Source: Flammeovirga sp. EKP202
Lineage (GTDB): Bacteria > Bacteroidota > Bacteroidia > Cytophagales > Flammeovirgaceae
Length of the DNA stretch: 64,000 bases
Assembly: GCF_014534745.1 (NCBI RefSeq)
Contig: NZ_JACVVP010000019.1
Span: forward strand, 1-64,000
Direction: 5' to 3'
The translations under genes were made by a program, and so were the position numbers. This document shows, piece after piece, positions 26,669 through 35,153 of the stretch (its first letter is position 1; each line of letters opens with the position of its first letter). A model generated the notes under the pieces. That model worked only from the letters and a program-made list of their open reading frames with translations. It ran no database searches and had not been told where the DNA came from.

Positions 26669-28768
26669 ATGATCCCTCAGGAAACCGTTGATGAAATAAA
26701 AAGAACCTTAGATATTGTTGAGGTTGTGGAAGACTTTGTCACTCTGAAAAAGAAGGGCAAATCTTGGATTGGATTGTGTCCTTTCCACGTCGACAATACA
26801 CCGTCTATGTACGTAACACCGAGTATGAACCTTTATAAGTGTTTTTCATGCGGTGCTTCTGGTGATGCCATCAAGTTTGTACAGGAAAAAGAAGGTCTCA
26901 ATTATGTAGAGGCTTTAAAGTACCTGGCCAACAAATATGGGATCAAAATAGAGGAAAAAAAGAGATCACCTGAAGAAGAAGAAAAGCACAAAAGAAGGGA
27001 AAGCATTTTCCTTACTATGAACTACGCTAAAGAGTTTTTTATGCGTGTCATGCAAACTTCTGATGAGGGGAAATCTCTAGGACTCGGTTATTTCAAAAAC
27101 AGAGGCTTTACAGGAGACACTATTAACAAATTTGATCTTGGGTACAGTTTAGATTCATGGGATGCTTTAGAAAAAAGTGCTCTTGAGAAAGGATATACAG
27201 AACAGGCTTTAGAGTTAGCCGGACTTCGCTCTGAAAACGACAAAGGAAAAAAATATGATCGTTTTAGAGGAAGAGTGATGTTTCCTATTCATGATCTTTC
27301 TGGTAGAGTCATCGCCTTTGGTGCTCGTACTTTAAAGAAAGACGGAAAGCCAAAATATCTCAACTCCCCAGAAACTGAAATCTACCATAAAAGTGATGCT
27401 TTATATGGTATTTACTACGCCAAAGATGCACTTAGGGTAAAAGACAGGTGTTACCTCGTTGAAGGATATACGGATGTTATTTCTTTACATCAGTCTGGAA
27501 TTGAAAACGTAGTAGCTTCTTCTGGTACAGCGTTAACAGAAGGTCAGATTAAGCAAATCAAACGTTTTACAAATAACGTAACGGCCCTTTTTGATGGTGA
27601 TGCAGCAGGTTTAAAAGCAGCAATCAGAGGTGTGGATATGCTTTTGGAACAAGGCTTAAATGTACGCGTTGTCCGTTTACCTGAAGGAGAAGATCCTGAT
27701 AGTTATTGTTCTAAATTAGGTAGTGATAAATTTTCTCAGTTTTTAAAGGATGAAGAAACTGACTTTATCCTTTTTGCTGCAAAATTATATAACGAAGAGG
27801 CAAAAAATGATCCTCTTAATAAGGCAGAAAAGGTAAGGGAGGTGTTGAAAAGTATCGTGAAAATTCCTGATACTATTCAGCAAGAAATCTTTATTAAAGA
27901 ATGTGCGACTGTTTTTGATATTTCTATCGATGGTTTGATCAAAGAACTCAATGCTTTAAAACAGAGAGAGATTGAACGAATTGAAAAGGAAAAAAACAGA
28001 GCCAGAAGATCATATGAAAACCCTAATGGTGGTTCAATTGGCAGTGGATATGTAAGTACTCCTCCAAATGATTTACCTCCACCGCCTCCCGAATTTTATG
28101 CTGAAGATTCAAGCTTCCATGATGTACCTCCTCCACCAATGGAAGAAATCAATGGATTGCCTCCCCTTGGAGATCAATTAGCGAAGGAAAGCCCATCACA
28201 ATCTCTACCTACCCCTGAAAAGAGAATTGCTAAACTAGGTATTCATGAAGAAGAATTTGTTAGAATATTAGTGCTATTTGGAGGGGAATACGTAGATGAA
28301 AATGTAGGTTATATTTATGAGTACCTTTTCGACGAATTAGGAGAAATGATGCTTGAAAATGAATTTTGCCAACAAATAGTAGTCGATTATAAAAATGAAA
28401 CGGCAATGGGTGAAATTCCATCTTTCCATTATTTCACTGAAAAATACAGCAGTGATATGGATAGAAAGAAATTACAGCAAATTCTGAAAACAGAAAACGA
28501 TAAAACTCCAAGTGAAGAATGGTTCAAAAGACATAGAATTGTGATTCCTAAAAAGGATGAGAACATCGGTAAATTAGCCTACTCCACTCTTTTACACTAT
28601 AAGCTTACGTATATTGGTGATTTGATTGAACAATGTAATGAGAGTCTACTCACCGCAGAAAAAGAAGCGAATGATGAAAAATTAATGGAAGCTTTTCAAT
28701 TACTTTCTCTACTAAATCAACAAAGAAGTGAGATTGCTCAAATCCTTGGCATCACAATAAAATTCTAA
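26669..28768 (+). CDS. dnaG: DNA primase DnaG, with a proline-rich linker
   Basis: A 699-residue primase. The N-terminal CHC2 zinc finger has Cys37, His40, Cys58 and Cys61 (LCPFH...KCFSCGASGD). The catalytic core follows, with GRVMFPIHDLSGRVIAFGAR and the TOPRIM motifs YLVEGYTDVISL and FDGDAAGLKAAIRG. Between roughly 455 and 525 lies a flexible Pro/Ser-rich linker (PPNDLPPPPPEFY, DVPPPPMEE). The C-terminal helical region, expected to contact the DnaB helicase, follows. The protein is longer than E. coli DnaG because of the linker. Confidence 0.96.
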   Translation: MIPQETVDEIKRTLDIVEVVEDFVTLKKKGKSWIGLCPFHVDNTPSMYVTPSMNLYKCFSCGASGDAIKFVQEKEGLNYVEALKYLANKYGIKIEEKKRSPEEEEKHKRRESIFLTMNYAKEFFMRVMQTSDEGKSLGLGYFKNRGFTGDTINKFDLGYSLDSWDALEKSALEKGYTEQALELAGLRSENDKGKKYDRFRGRVMFPIHDLSGRVIAFGARTLKKDGKPKYLNSPETEIYHKSDALYGIYYAKDALRVKDRCYLVEGYTDVISLHQSGIENVVASSGTALTEGQIKQIKRFTNNVTALFDGDAAGLKAAIRGVDMLLEQGLNVRVVRLPEGEDPDSYCSKLGSDKFSQFLKDEETDFILFAAKLYNEEAKNDPLNKAEKVREVLKSIVKIPDTIQQEIFIKECATVFDISIDGLIKELNALKQREIERIEKEKNRARRSYENPNGGSIGSGYVSTPPNDLPPPPPEFYAEDSSFHDVPPPPMEEINGLPPLGDQLAKESPSQSLPTPEKRIAKLGIHEEEFVRILVLFGGEYVDENVGYIYEYLFDELGEMMLENEFCQQIVVDYKNETAMGEIPSFHYFTEKYSSDMDRKKLQQILKTENDKTPSEEWFKRHRIVIPKKDENIGKLAYSTLLHYKLTYIGDLIEQCNESLLTAEKEANDEKLMEAFQLLSLLNQQRSEIAQILGITIKF

Positions 28769-28906
28769 ATTACATCTTTTTAGCACGATTTTTTCATTTC
28801 CAAATAATAACATTTTATCTTTAGGGCTTTTGCGTAGATATAGTGTTTCTTACGTCATATCTTCTCTTTACTTAGATAAAATAAATAAATTACAAACATA
28901 GATCCA

Positions 28907-29812
28907 ATGAGTAATTATCAACTTTCACACTTGGATGAGTTAGAAGCAGAAGCAATTTACGTTTTACGTGAAGTGTTTTCACAGTTTCAAAATCCAGCAT
29001 TGCTTTTTTCAGGCGGTAAAGACTCTATTACTGTTGCTCACTTAGCAAAGAAAGCTTTTTATCCTGCCAAGATTCCTTTTACCTTTTTACACGTTGATAC
29101 AGGGCATAACTTCCCTGAAACAATTAAATTCCGTGATGACCTTATTGAAGAATTAGGTGTTCGTTTAGCCGTAGGTTCTGTACAAGATGCTATTGATGAC
29201 GGAAGAGTAATGGAAGAAACAGGTGCAAACGCAAGTAGAAATAAACTACAAATTACTGCTCTATTAGATACTATCGAAGATGAAAACTTTGATGTAGCAA
29301 TTGGTGGTGGTCGTCGTGATGAAGAAAAAGCAAGAGCCAAAGAGCGCTTCTTCTCTCACCGTGATGAGTTTGGTCAATGGGATCCAAAACACCAACGTCC
29401 TGAGTTATGGAACTTATTCAATGGTAAGTACAACCCAGGTGAACACTTCAGAGCGTTCCCTATTTCTAACTGGACAGAATTTGATGTTTGGCAATATATC
29501 ATGAGAGAGAATATTGAAATTCCTTCTTTATACCTTGCTCATGAAAGAGATGTAATTTGGAGAGATAACACTTGGTTACCAATGTCAGAGCACATCGTAT
29601 TACGTGACGGTGAAAAAGTGGAAAAGAAAAAAATCCGCTTCAGAACATTAGGTGACATCACTATTACAGGTGGTATTGAGTCAGATGCTGATACGATCGA
29701 GAAAGTAGTAGAAGAAGTTTCTGCTATGCGTCAAACTGAGCGTGGTAACCGTTCAGATGATAAGCGTTCTGAAACTTCAATGGAAGACCGTAAAAAAGAA
29801 GGTTATTTCTAA
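28907..29812 (+). CDS. cysD: Sulfate adenylyltransferase subunit 2 (CysD)
   Basis: A 301-residue subunit that makes adenylyl sulfate (APS) from ATP and sulfate. The PP-loop is SGGKDS at residues 35-40. Further landmarks are FLHVDTGHNFPETIKFRD, DVAIGGGRRDEEKARAKERF and FPISNWTEFDVWQYI, and the C-terminal ETSMEDRKKEGYF is standard for CysD. It is full length. cysN follows after 21 bp, forming the usual heterodimer operon. No PAPS reductase, APS kinase or sulfite reductase lies beside it. Confidence 0.96.
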   Translation: MSNYQLSHLDELEAEAIYVLREVFSQFQNPALLFSGGKDSITVAHLAKKAFYPAKIPFTFLHVDTGHNFPETIKFRDDLIEELGVRLAVGSVQDAIDDGRVMEETGANASRNKLQITALLDTIEDENFDVAIGGGRRDEEKARAKERFFSHRDEFGQWDPKHQRPELWNLFNGKYNPGEHFRAFPISNWTEFDVWQYIMRENIEIPSLYLAHERDVIWRDNTWLPMSEHIVLRDGEKVEKKKIRFRTLGDITITGGIESDADTIEKVVEEVSAMRQTERGNRSDDKRSETSMEDRKKEGYF

Positions 29813-29833
29813 ACATTAAGTCAAAACATCAAA

Positions 29834-31084
29834 GTGGAAATATTAAGATTTACAACAGCAGGTTCAGTTGATGACGGAAAAAGTACGTTAATTGGACGTT
29901 TATTATATGATTCAAAATCAATTTTTGAAGATCAATTAGATCAGGTTTCTGAAACATCTAAAAGAAAAGGTTTAGAACATGTTGACCTTTCTTTATTGAC
30001 GGATGGTTTGAGAGCTGAAAGAGAGCAAGGTATTACAATTGATGTTGCTTACAGATATTTTGCAACACCAAAACGTAAGTTTATCATTGCTGACACTCCA
30101 GGTCATATTCAATACACAAGAAACATGGTAACGGGTGCTTCTACAGCTAACCTTGCATTAATTCTTATTGATGCTCGTAAAGGTTTAGTAGAACAAACAC
30201 ACCGTCACGCTATCATTGCTTCTCTTCTTCAAATTCCTCACATGATTGTTTGTGTGAACAAAATGGACCTTGTTGACTATGATGAGGCTATCTTTGAAAA
30301 AATTCAAGAAGAGTTCAAGGAGTTTGCTGCAAAGCTGAACTTAAAGGATATTCGTTTTGTGCCAATTTCAGCCTTAAAAGGTGATAATGTTGTAAACAGA
30401 TCAGAAAAAACGTCTTGGTACAGTGGTGAAACTTTATTGCATACATTAGAGAATATCTATATCAGTAGCGATAATAACTACATTGATCCTCGTTTTGCGG
30501 TTCAAACTATTATCCGTCCTCACTCTGACAAATTCCATGATTTCAGAGGTTATGCAGGCCGTATTAGTTCAGGTGTATTCAGAAAAGGTGATGACATTGT
30601 AGCTTTACCTTCAGGTTTCACATCAAGAATAAAAAGTATCTTTAATGGTATGGAAGAAGTTGATGAGGCTTTCCCTCCTCAATCTGTAACCATCACTTTA
30701 GAAGATGATATTGATATTTCAAGAGGTGATATGTTAGTACGCCCTGACAACCAACCACAACAAACACAAGACTTAGATGTAATGTTGTGCTGGATGGATG
30801 AGCAACCTCCAAGACCAAGAGCTAAATATATCTTGAAGCATACTACAAATGAAGCAAGATGTATGATCAAGGATATCAAGTATAAGATGAACATCAATAC
30901 ATTAAGCCGTATTGAAGGTGATAAAACTTTACATATGAATGATATCGCCAGAGTTCAGTTAAGAACTACTAAAGCAATGCTTTGGGATCCTTATAAATCT
31001 AACAGAATCACTGGCTCTTTGATTCTTGTAGATGAGGCGACCAATAACACAGTTGCTGCTGGTATGATCAGAAGAAATAAATAG
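29834..31084 (+). CDS. cysN: Sulfate adenylyltransferase subunit 1, GTPase (CysN)
   Basis: A 416-residue elongation-factor-like GTPase that drives CysD. The G1 loop is GSVDDGKST (from residue 10), followed by DTPGH, NKMD and an SALKG-type G5 motif; C-terminal beta-barrel domains follow (GRISSGVFRKGDDIV). The start is GTG at 29834, 21 bp after cysD; no nearer ATG fits. The protein ends after the barrels, so it is a plain CysN and not a CysNC fusion. Confidence 0.95.
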   Translation: MEILRFTTAGSVDDGKSTLIGRLLYDSKSIFEDQLDQVSETSKRKGLEHVDLSLLTDGLRAEREQGITIDVAYRYFATPKRKFIIADTPGHIQYTRNMVTGASTANLALILIDARKGLVEQTHRHAIIASLLQIPHMIVCVNKMDLVDYDEAIFEKIQEEFKEFAAKLNLKDIRFVPISALKGDNVVNRSEKTSWYSGETLLHTLENIYISSDNNYIDPRFAVQTIIRPHSDKFHDFRGYAGRISSGVFRKGDDIVALPSGFTSRIKSIFNGMEEVDEAFPPQSVTITLEDDIDISRGDMLVRPDNQPQQTQDLDVMLCWMDEQPPRPRAKYILKHTTNEARCMIKDIKYKMNINTLSRIEGDKTLHMNDIARVQLRTTKAMLWDPYKSNRITGSLILVDEATNNTVAAGMIRRNK

Positions 31085-31106
31085 TATAAAATATACTTTT
31101 AGGAAC

Positions 31107-31140
31107 AAAAGCCTTTACTCTTTATAGAGTGAAGGCTTTT
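31107..31140 (+). terminator. Hairpin terminator after cysDN (copy of 33980-34009)
   Basis: AAAAGCCTTTACTC pairs with GAGTGAAGGCTTTT around TTTATA, with one mismatched pair, then a T-rich tail. Nearly the same hairpin, loop included, is found after the susD gene. Confidence 0.88.
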
Positions 31141-31335
31141 CTATTTTCTTTAAAATATCCTAAAATTCCGTAACTTTAAGCAACTAATTAAGGTTAATGG
31201 TATTCTCTTTTTTTTTGACTTTATAAACAGAAGCTCTAACTCATATACTGTTAGAACTTTTCAACCTGATTTTAATTATAGAATAGCCTACCTTTTTAAT
31301 TTATTAATTCATTAAAGCAAAACCATTTATCAGAA

Positions 31336-32256
31336 ATGAATAAGCTAAACAACCTATTACTACTGTTTATCGGCAGTCTTTTCTTTTCATGCGGTCTATC
31401 TGAAGAGGAAAGTATCGCTCCAGAGCCCGAGGTGAAATTACCTAAAGGACTCTACCCCATTCATATCACACATAGTACATCAGGACAAACTACTAAGGAT
31501 ATTGAAGTAGGTTACAACTCTACTAATGGGCATCTTACAAAAGTAATCTCTTATGAGTACAAGGATCAAATTATGCTACCTGACACAGATCGCCTTCCTC
31601 TTGCACAAGTAGTTATTGATTCATTCATCTACGTGAATGATACTGTTCGTACAGTCATCAACGAAACCTTATCTGAAATTGATTATTATGGCCTTCAAGA
31701 TGGAGTAATTTTGAAAAAAGAAATCATAGATACCGATTCTTCTTTTTCACTTTTAACAAAAAATCAATTATATAATAACAATACATTGCAGATTAACACA
31801 TTAGAATCTACAGGAAGAATTAAAGGGAGATGGTTAACTGCAAGCTACGATCTAGAAAGTGATAGCATAGAGAATTATCTACAATTCAGTCTCTACATTT
31901 GGGAAAATTATAACATAATACAAGAAAAAGTATACCGCGGCAATGGAAGTAAGCCTACAATTGATGAAACCACACTTATCTATTGGATCAATTATACTTA
32001 TGATGATAAAAACAACCCTTATGATATCATTGACTTTCATGTCATAAACTGTTCATTATTTCCATCAACTCATTTCCTACCTAAGACAAAAAATAATATT
32101 ACATCAAGGGAATTAGTATGGAACTTTCCTAATAGTACTCCAGAGAAAAGTACTCAAACTTATGAATACAATGAATTGGGTTATCCTATAGAAATCAACA
32201 GTTCATCATTCGAAGAGAATAAAAAAGTAACTATTGAATACCACATCGAAAACTAA
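31336..32256 (+). CDS. Lipoprotein partner of the orphan SusD, function unknown
   Basis: A 306-residue lipoprotein (SLFFSCGLSEEES, lipobox Cys at 19). The mature part is beta-rich with recurring Y-x-Y-D/N patterns: VISYEYKDQ, WINYTYDDKNNPYDII, QTYEYNELGYPIEI and TIEYHIEN. This recalls Bacteroidota surface lipoproteins with degenerate YD-type strands (DUF4595-like), but the family is not certain. It lies 5 bp before the susD-like gene, so the two are one operon; lipobox proteins next to SusD are usually surface glycan-binding proteins, a hypothesis here. Confidence 0.6.
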   Translation: MNKLNNLLLLFIGSLFFSCGLSEEESIAPEPEVKLPKGLYPIHITHSTSGQTTKDIEVGYNSTNGHLTKVISYEYKDQIMLPDTDRLPLAQVVIDSFIYVNDTVRTVINETLSEIDYYGLQDGVILKKEIIDTDSSFSLLTKNQLYNNNTLQINTLESTGRIKGRWLTASYDLESDSIENYLQFSLYIWENYNIIQEKVYRGNGSKPTIDETTLIYWINYTYDDKNNPYDIIDFHVINCSLFPSTHFLPKTKNNITSRELVWNFPNSTPEKSTQTYEYNELGYPIEINSSSFEENKKVTIEYHIEN

Positions 32257-32261
32257 AAATC

Positions 32262-33953
32262 ATGACTTCTATTAAAAAATACAGTCTCTTATTATTATCG
32301 TTTCTTTTACTTTTAGGATGTCAAATCAATAATATTGAAACAACTATTAATGATGATAATTCTAATCGAAAAACATTAGACCTCAAGGATATAGAAATTG
32401 CCGCCCCTTATACCACAATTGAGCAACACGAAGATGCTTTTTACATTCTTTATCATCTACTATCGAATGATTATTATAATGGTAACATACTTTCAATTGA
32501 TCTTATCGCTGATATCTTAGCTGGGGATATTTACAAAGGAGGAGCAAATGCAAGTGACATCGCTGATTTCTTCGAATTTCAAAAACATACTATTAATGTT
32601 TATAATTCAACTCTTAAAGCAATTTGGGAGAAAAAATATGATGGCATACGAGTAGCAAATGCTCTTCTTTCAAACTTCAATGATGAACTTTTCCCTGAAA
32701 ATTTACAACAGGAAAAAGAGTATTACAAGGCTGAAGCAAGAGCTCTAAGAGCACACTTCTATTTTGAACTTGCACGCTTTTTTGAACGTCCCCCTATTAT
32801 TCCTGCAGGAAAATTTGAAGGATATAATTACACGCAACCTACAGAAGTAGAACTCTATAGTTTTATTGCTTCTGAACTTTTTGAGGTAAGTGATCAAATG
32901 AGAAAACACCAAGATGATTTTGGCAGACTTGGAAAATACAGTGTTTTGGCTGAATTAGTAAAAGTTTATGTTTTTTACACGGGAGTTTATAAAGATGAAA
33001 GTCTCACTTTGAAGGATGGAATTATATTGAACCGTAATAAAGTTATCAATATTATCGAAGAGATAATTCAACAATCTGGAACTTCACTTTCTCCGAATTT
33101 TGAAGAACTATTTCAGAGTTCTCTCGGTAAGAATAATTTCAATCAAGAAGTTATTTTTGAAATTGTTCATGACAAGAAGCCACACCTAAATTGGTCAGGA
33201 TATGAGATTGGCAATCTCAAATCACAAATGACAGGGCCAGTAGGATACTTTAATTCAGAGTCATCTATTAATTGGGGGTGGGGATTTGGTATACCTACTA
33301 GAAAACTATACGACAGTTTTGATGAAAATGACAAAAGATTAAATTCTACAATTATTACTGCTAAAAAACTTATTGATGACTTGAAGGGTGATGAGTCATA
33401 CCCTTTAAGTTATAGTTTCAACCATACTGGATTATATAATTATAAATACACTACCCATAAAAAAAGTGATGGTTCTGGTGGTTATATAGAAAGTCTGGAA
33501 TTGCATTATGATCAAAACTATCATTATATCCGTCTTGCTGATATTTACCTAATTGGTGCTGAGTTATATCTTGCTGAAGGAAATCAGGCTAAAGCCACTG
33601 AATATGTAAATATTATAAGGCAAAGAGCAGGTCTCTATTCAAAGTCAACAGTAACCTTTGATGATATAGTAGAAGAAAGGTATCATGAACTTGCTATTGA
33701 AGGACATCGTTATTTCGACCTTATGAGATGGGGAAGTAATTTTCTTAATGAAATAACCGTTTCAAGTTATACCTTGTATGAATCCAAACACCATGATTCA
33801 AAATACTTTCTCTATGGAAAAAACCTTACTGGAGATATTGGTGTAGAAGCTGATTTTGAAACTACTTTCTATGCTCCATCTAGAGGTTTCCTACCTATCC
33901 CTCAAGACATCATAGATCAAAGTAATAACCTTGTACAAAATCAAGGATATTAA
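32262..33953 (+). CDS. SusD/RagB-family nutrient-binding lipoprotein (no SusC beside it)
   Basis: A 563-residue SusD-like lipoprotein (LLLLGCQIN, Cys20). Helical SusD features are clear: EYYKAEARALRAHFYFELAR early on, and HYIRLADIYLIGAELYLAEG, then VNIIRQRAG and EERYHELAIEGHRYFDLMRW near the C-terminus. SusD proteins cap a SusC TonB-dependent transporter at the outer membrane and bind ligand. No susC is present on either side. The usual N-terminal lipobox and length are intact, so it is not truncated. The ligand is unknown. Confidence 0.92.
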   Translation: MTSIKKYSLLLLSFLLLLGCQINNIETTINDDNSNRKTLDLKDIEIAAPYTTIEQHEDAFYILYHLLSNDYYNGNILSIDLIADILAGDIYKGGANASDIADFFEFQKHTINVYNSTLKAIWEKKYDGIRVANALLSNFNDELFPENLQQEKEYYKAEARALRAHFYFELARFFERPPIIPAGKFEGYNYTQPTEVELYSFIASELFEVSDQMRKHQDDFGRLGKYSVLAELVKVYVFYTGVYKDESLTLKDGIILNRNKVINIIEEIIQQSGTSLSPNFEELFQSSLGKNNFNQEVIFEIVHDKKPHLNWSGYEIGNLKSQMTGPVGYFNSESSINWGWGFGIPTRKLYDSFDENDKRLNSTIITAKKLIDDLKGDESYPLSYSFNHTGLYNYKYTTHKKSDGSGGYIESLELHYDQNYHYIRLADIYLIGAELYLAEGNQAKATEYVNIIRQRAGLYSKSTVTFDDIVEERYHELAIEGHRYFDLMRWGSNFLNEITVSSYTLYESKHHDSKYFLYGKNLTGDIGVEADFETTFYAPSRGFLPIPQDIIDQSNNLVQNQGY

Positions 33954-33979
33954 CAAAATACTAATTAGAATATACATCT

Positions 33980-34009
33980 AAGCCTTTGCTCTTTATAGAG
34001 TGAAGGCTT
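33980..34009 (+). terminator. Hairpin terminator after susD (near-copy of 31107-31140)
   Basis: AAGCCTTTGCTC pairs with GAGTGAAGGCTT around TTTATA, followed by TTTTGTATTTTAT. Apart from one base it repeats the cysN terminator. Confidence 0.88.
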
Positions 34010-34176
34010 TTTGTATTTTATAAAGAAATCCACTTGATATTTCTCCTAACTATTACTCTCCACATAACTTAAGTAACAGATAATGCGTATTTTATTATAC
34101 AACCATATAGAAGAACAGTATTCATAATAACATAATACTTATCCTTCACTGCTATTCACTTACTACTTAAAATACT

Positions 34177-34914
34177 ATGAAGACAACGAATGTGGCTCTT
34201 ATTGTTCCATTGTTTGATAAAATACCTGTTTACTTTGATTTATTTTTTAATCAGTTATCCTACCAAAGAAATATAGACATTCTCATTTTAAGTAATTTAG
34301 ACCTAAAACATTACCAATTCTTACCTCATATTGAAGTTCATTTCATTGAAAAACCAGATCATTTAGATAATTATATCGGACAAAACCTTGAATGGTTTAC
34401 TTCGACAAGAACCTATTGGGGTATTGGAAATAGTCATTTTCTGTATGGTAACTTATATAAATTCATCCATCAACTTACTAAAAGCAAGCCAGTACAGTTC
34501 ACACTGTCAGGGATCAATTGTAAGATGACTTTTTTCAGAAGTACTCCCTTCAAGAATAAGGAGGTAATTTCATTAGAAAATATGGAGATAGAATTAAGTG
34601 CTGAAAATATTATTTCTTTTAATCAAGGTCGGATATTTAATTATTTCAACAGGAAAAGCTTTGCCTTTATGAATATTGAAAAGGCAATTCGGACTAACTT
34701 ATTTTCTCTACCAAAATGGAATGAAACGCCTAATAAGTTTTATTTATCAAAATCTGGATTCTACAATGAAAAGGAATTTAGAAACTACAATCGACTTCAT
34801 TTCCAACAAAAAATTAAAACAAAAGGCCTAAGGTATTTCATTTCTCTCCGACATTATATCAAAAAACAGGTAGATGATATTGATATTACTCCGCAAGAGA
34901 AGCATCATGCATAA
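34177..34914 (+). CDS. DUF6625-like protein, apparently without the catalytic DxD
   Basis: A 245-residue cytosolic protein. The N-terminus VALIVPLFDKIPVYFDLFFN and ILILSNLDL match the pattern of DUF6625 glycosyltransferase-like proteins (I-I-P-Y-F-G-x-x-P-x-Y-F...). The block where such proteins usually have FWGFGDIDVIYGDL here reads YWGIGNSHFLYGNLYKFI: the Asp residues that would bind the metal/nucleotide-sugar are Asn, Ser and His. The family link is from memory and the spacing is good, not proven. It is either a pseudo-enzyme or a divergent transferase. Its neighbour Wzi suggests a surface-polysaccharide context. Confidence 0.45.
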   Translation: MKTTNVALIVPLFDKIPVYFDLFFNQLSYQRNIDILILSNLDLKHYQFLPHIEVHFIEKPDHLDNYIGQNLEWFTSTRTYWGIGNSHFLYGNLYKFIHQLTKSKPVQFTLSGINCKMTFFRSTPFKNKEVISLENMEIELSAENIISFNQGRIFNYFNRKSFAFMNIEKAIRTNLFSLPKWNETPNKFYLSKSGFYNEKEFRNYNRLHFQQKIKTKGLRYFISLRHYIKKQVDDIDITPQEKHHA

Positions 34915-35153
34915 TATCATTCTTTCCCATGGCACCGTTATCTAATAGCAATGAATTGATTCTGTATTTATCCATTGATAAGTCTATCGTTTTTGTTTCA
35001 TTCCATATTTAATTTATTGGCATACTTTATTAATTTCATACTGTTTGTTAAAAAAAAGTATATTTACAGGCTATTAAATCATCGTTAAAATCATTTATTA
35101 ACGTATTTTATCTATTTTTACAACTTGTAAATAGATTATCAAGCTCCATTACA

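Noticed and set aside
29834-31084. CysN as truncated because it lacks an APS kinase domain
   Set aside because: Stand-alone CysN of about 400-475 residues is normal; CysNC fusions are only one form.
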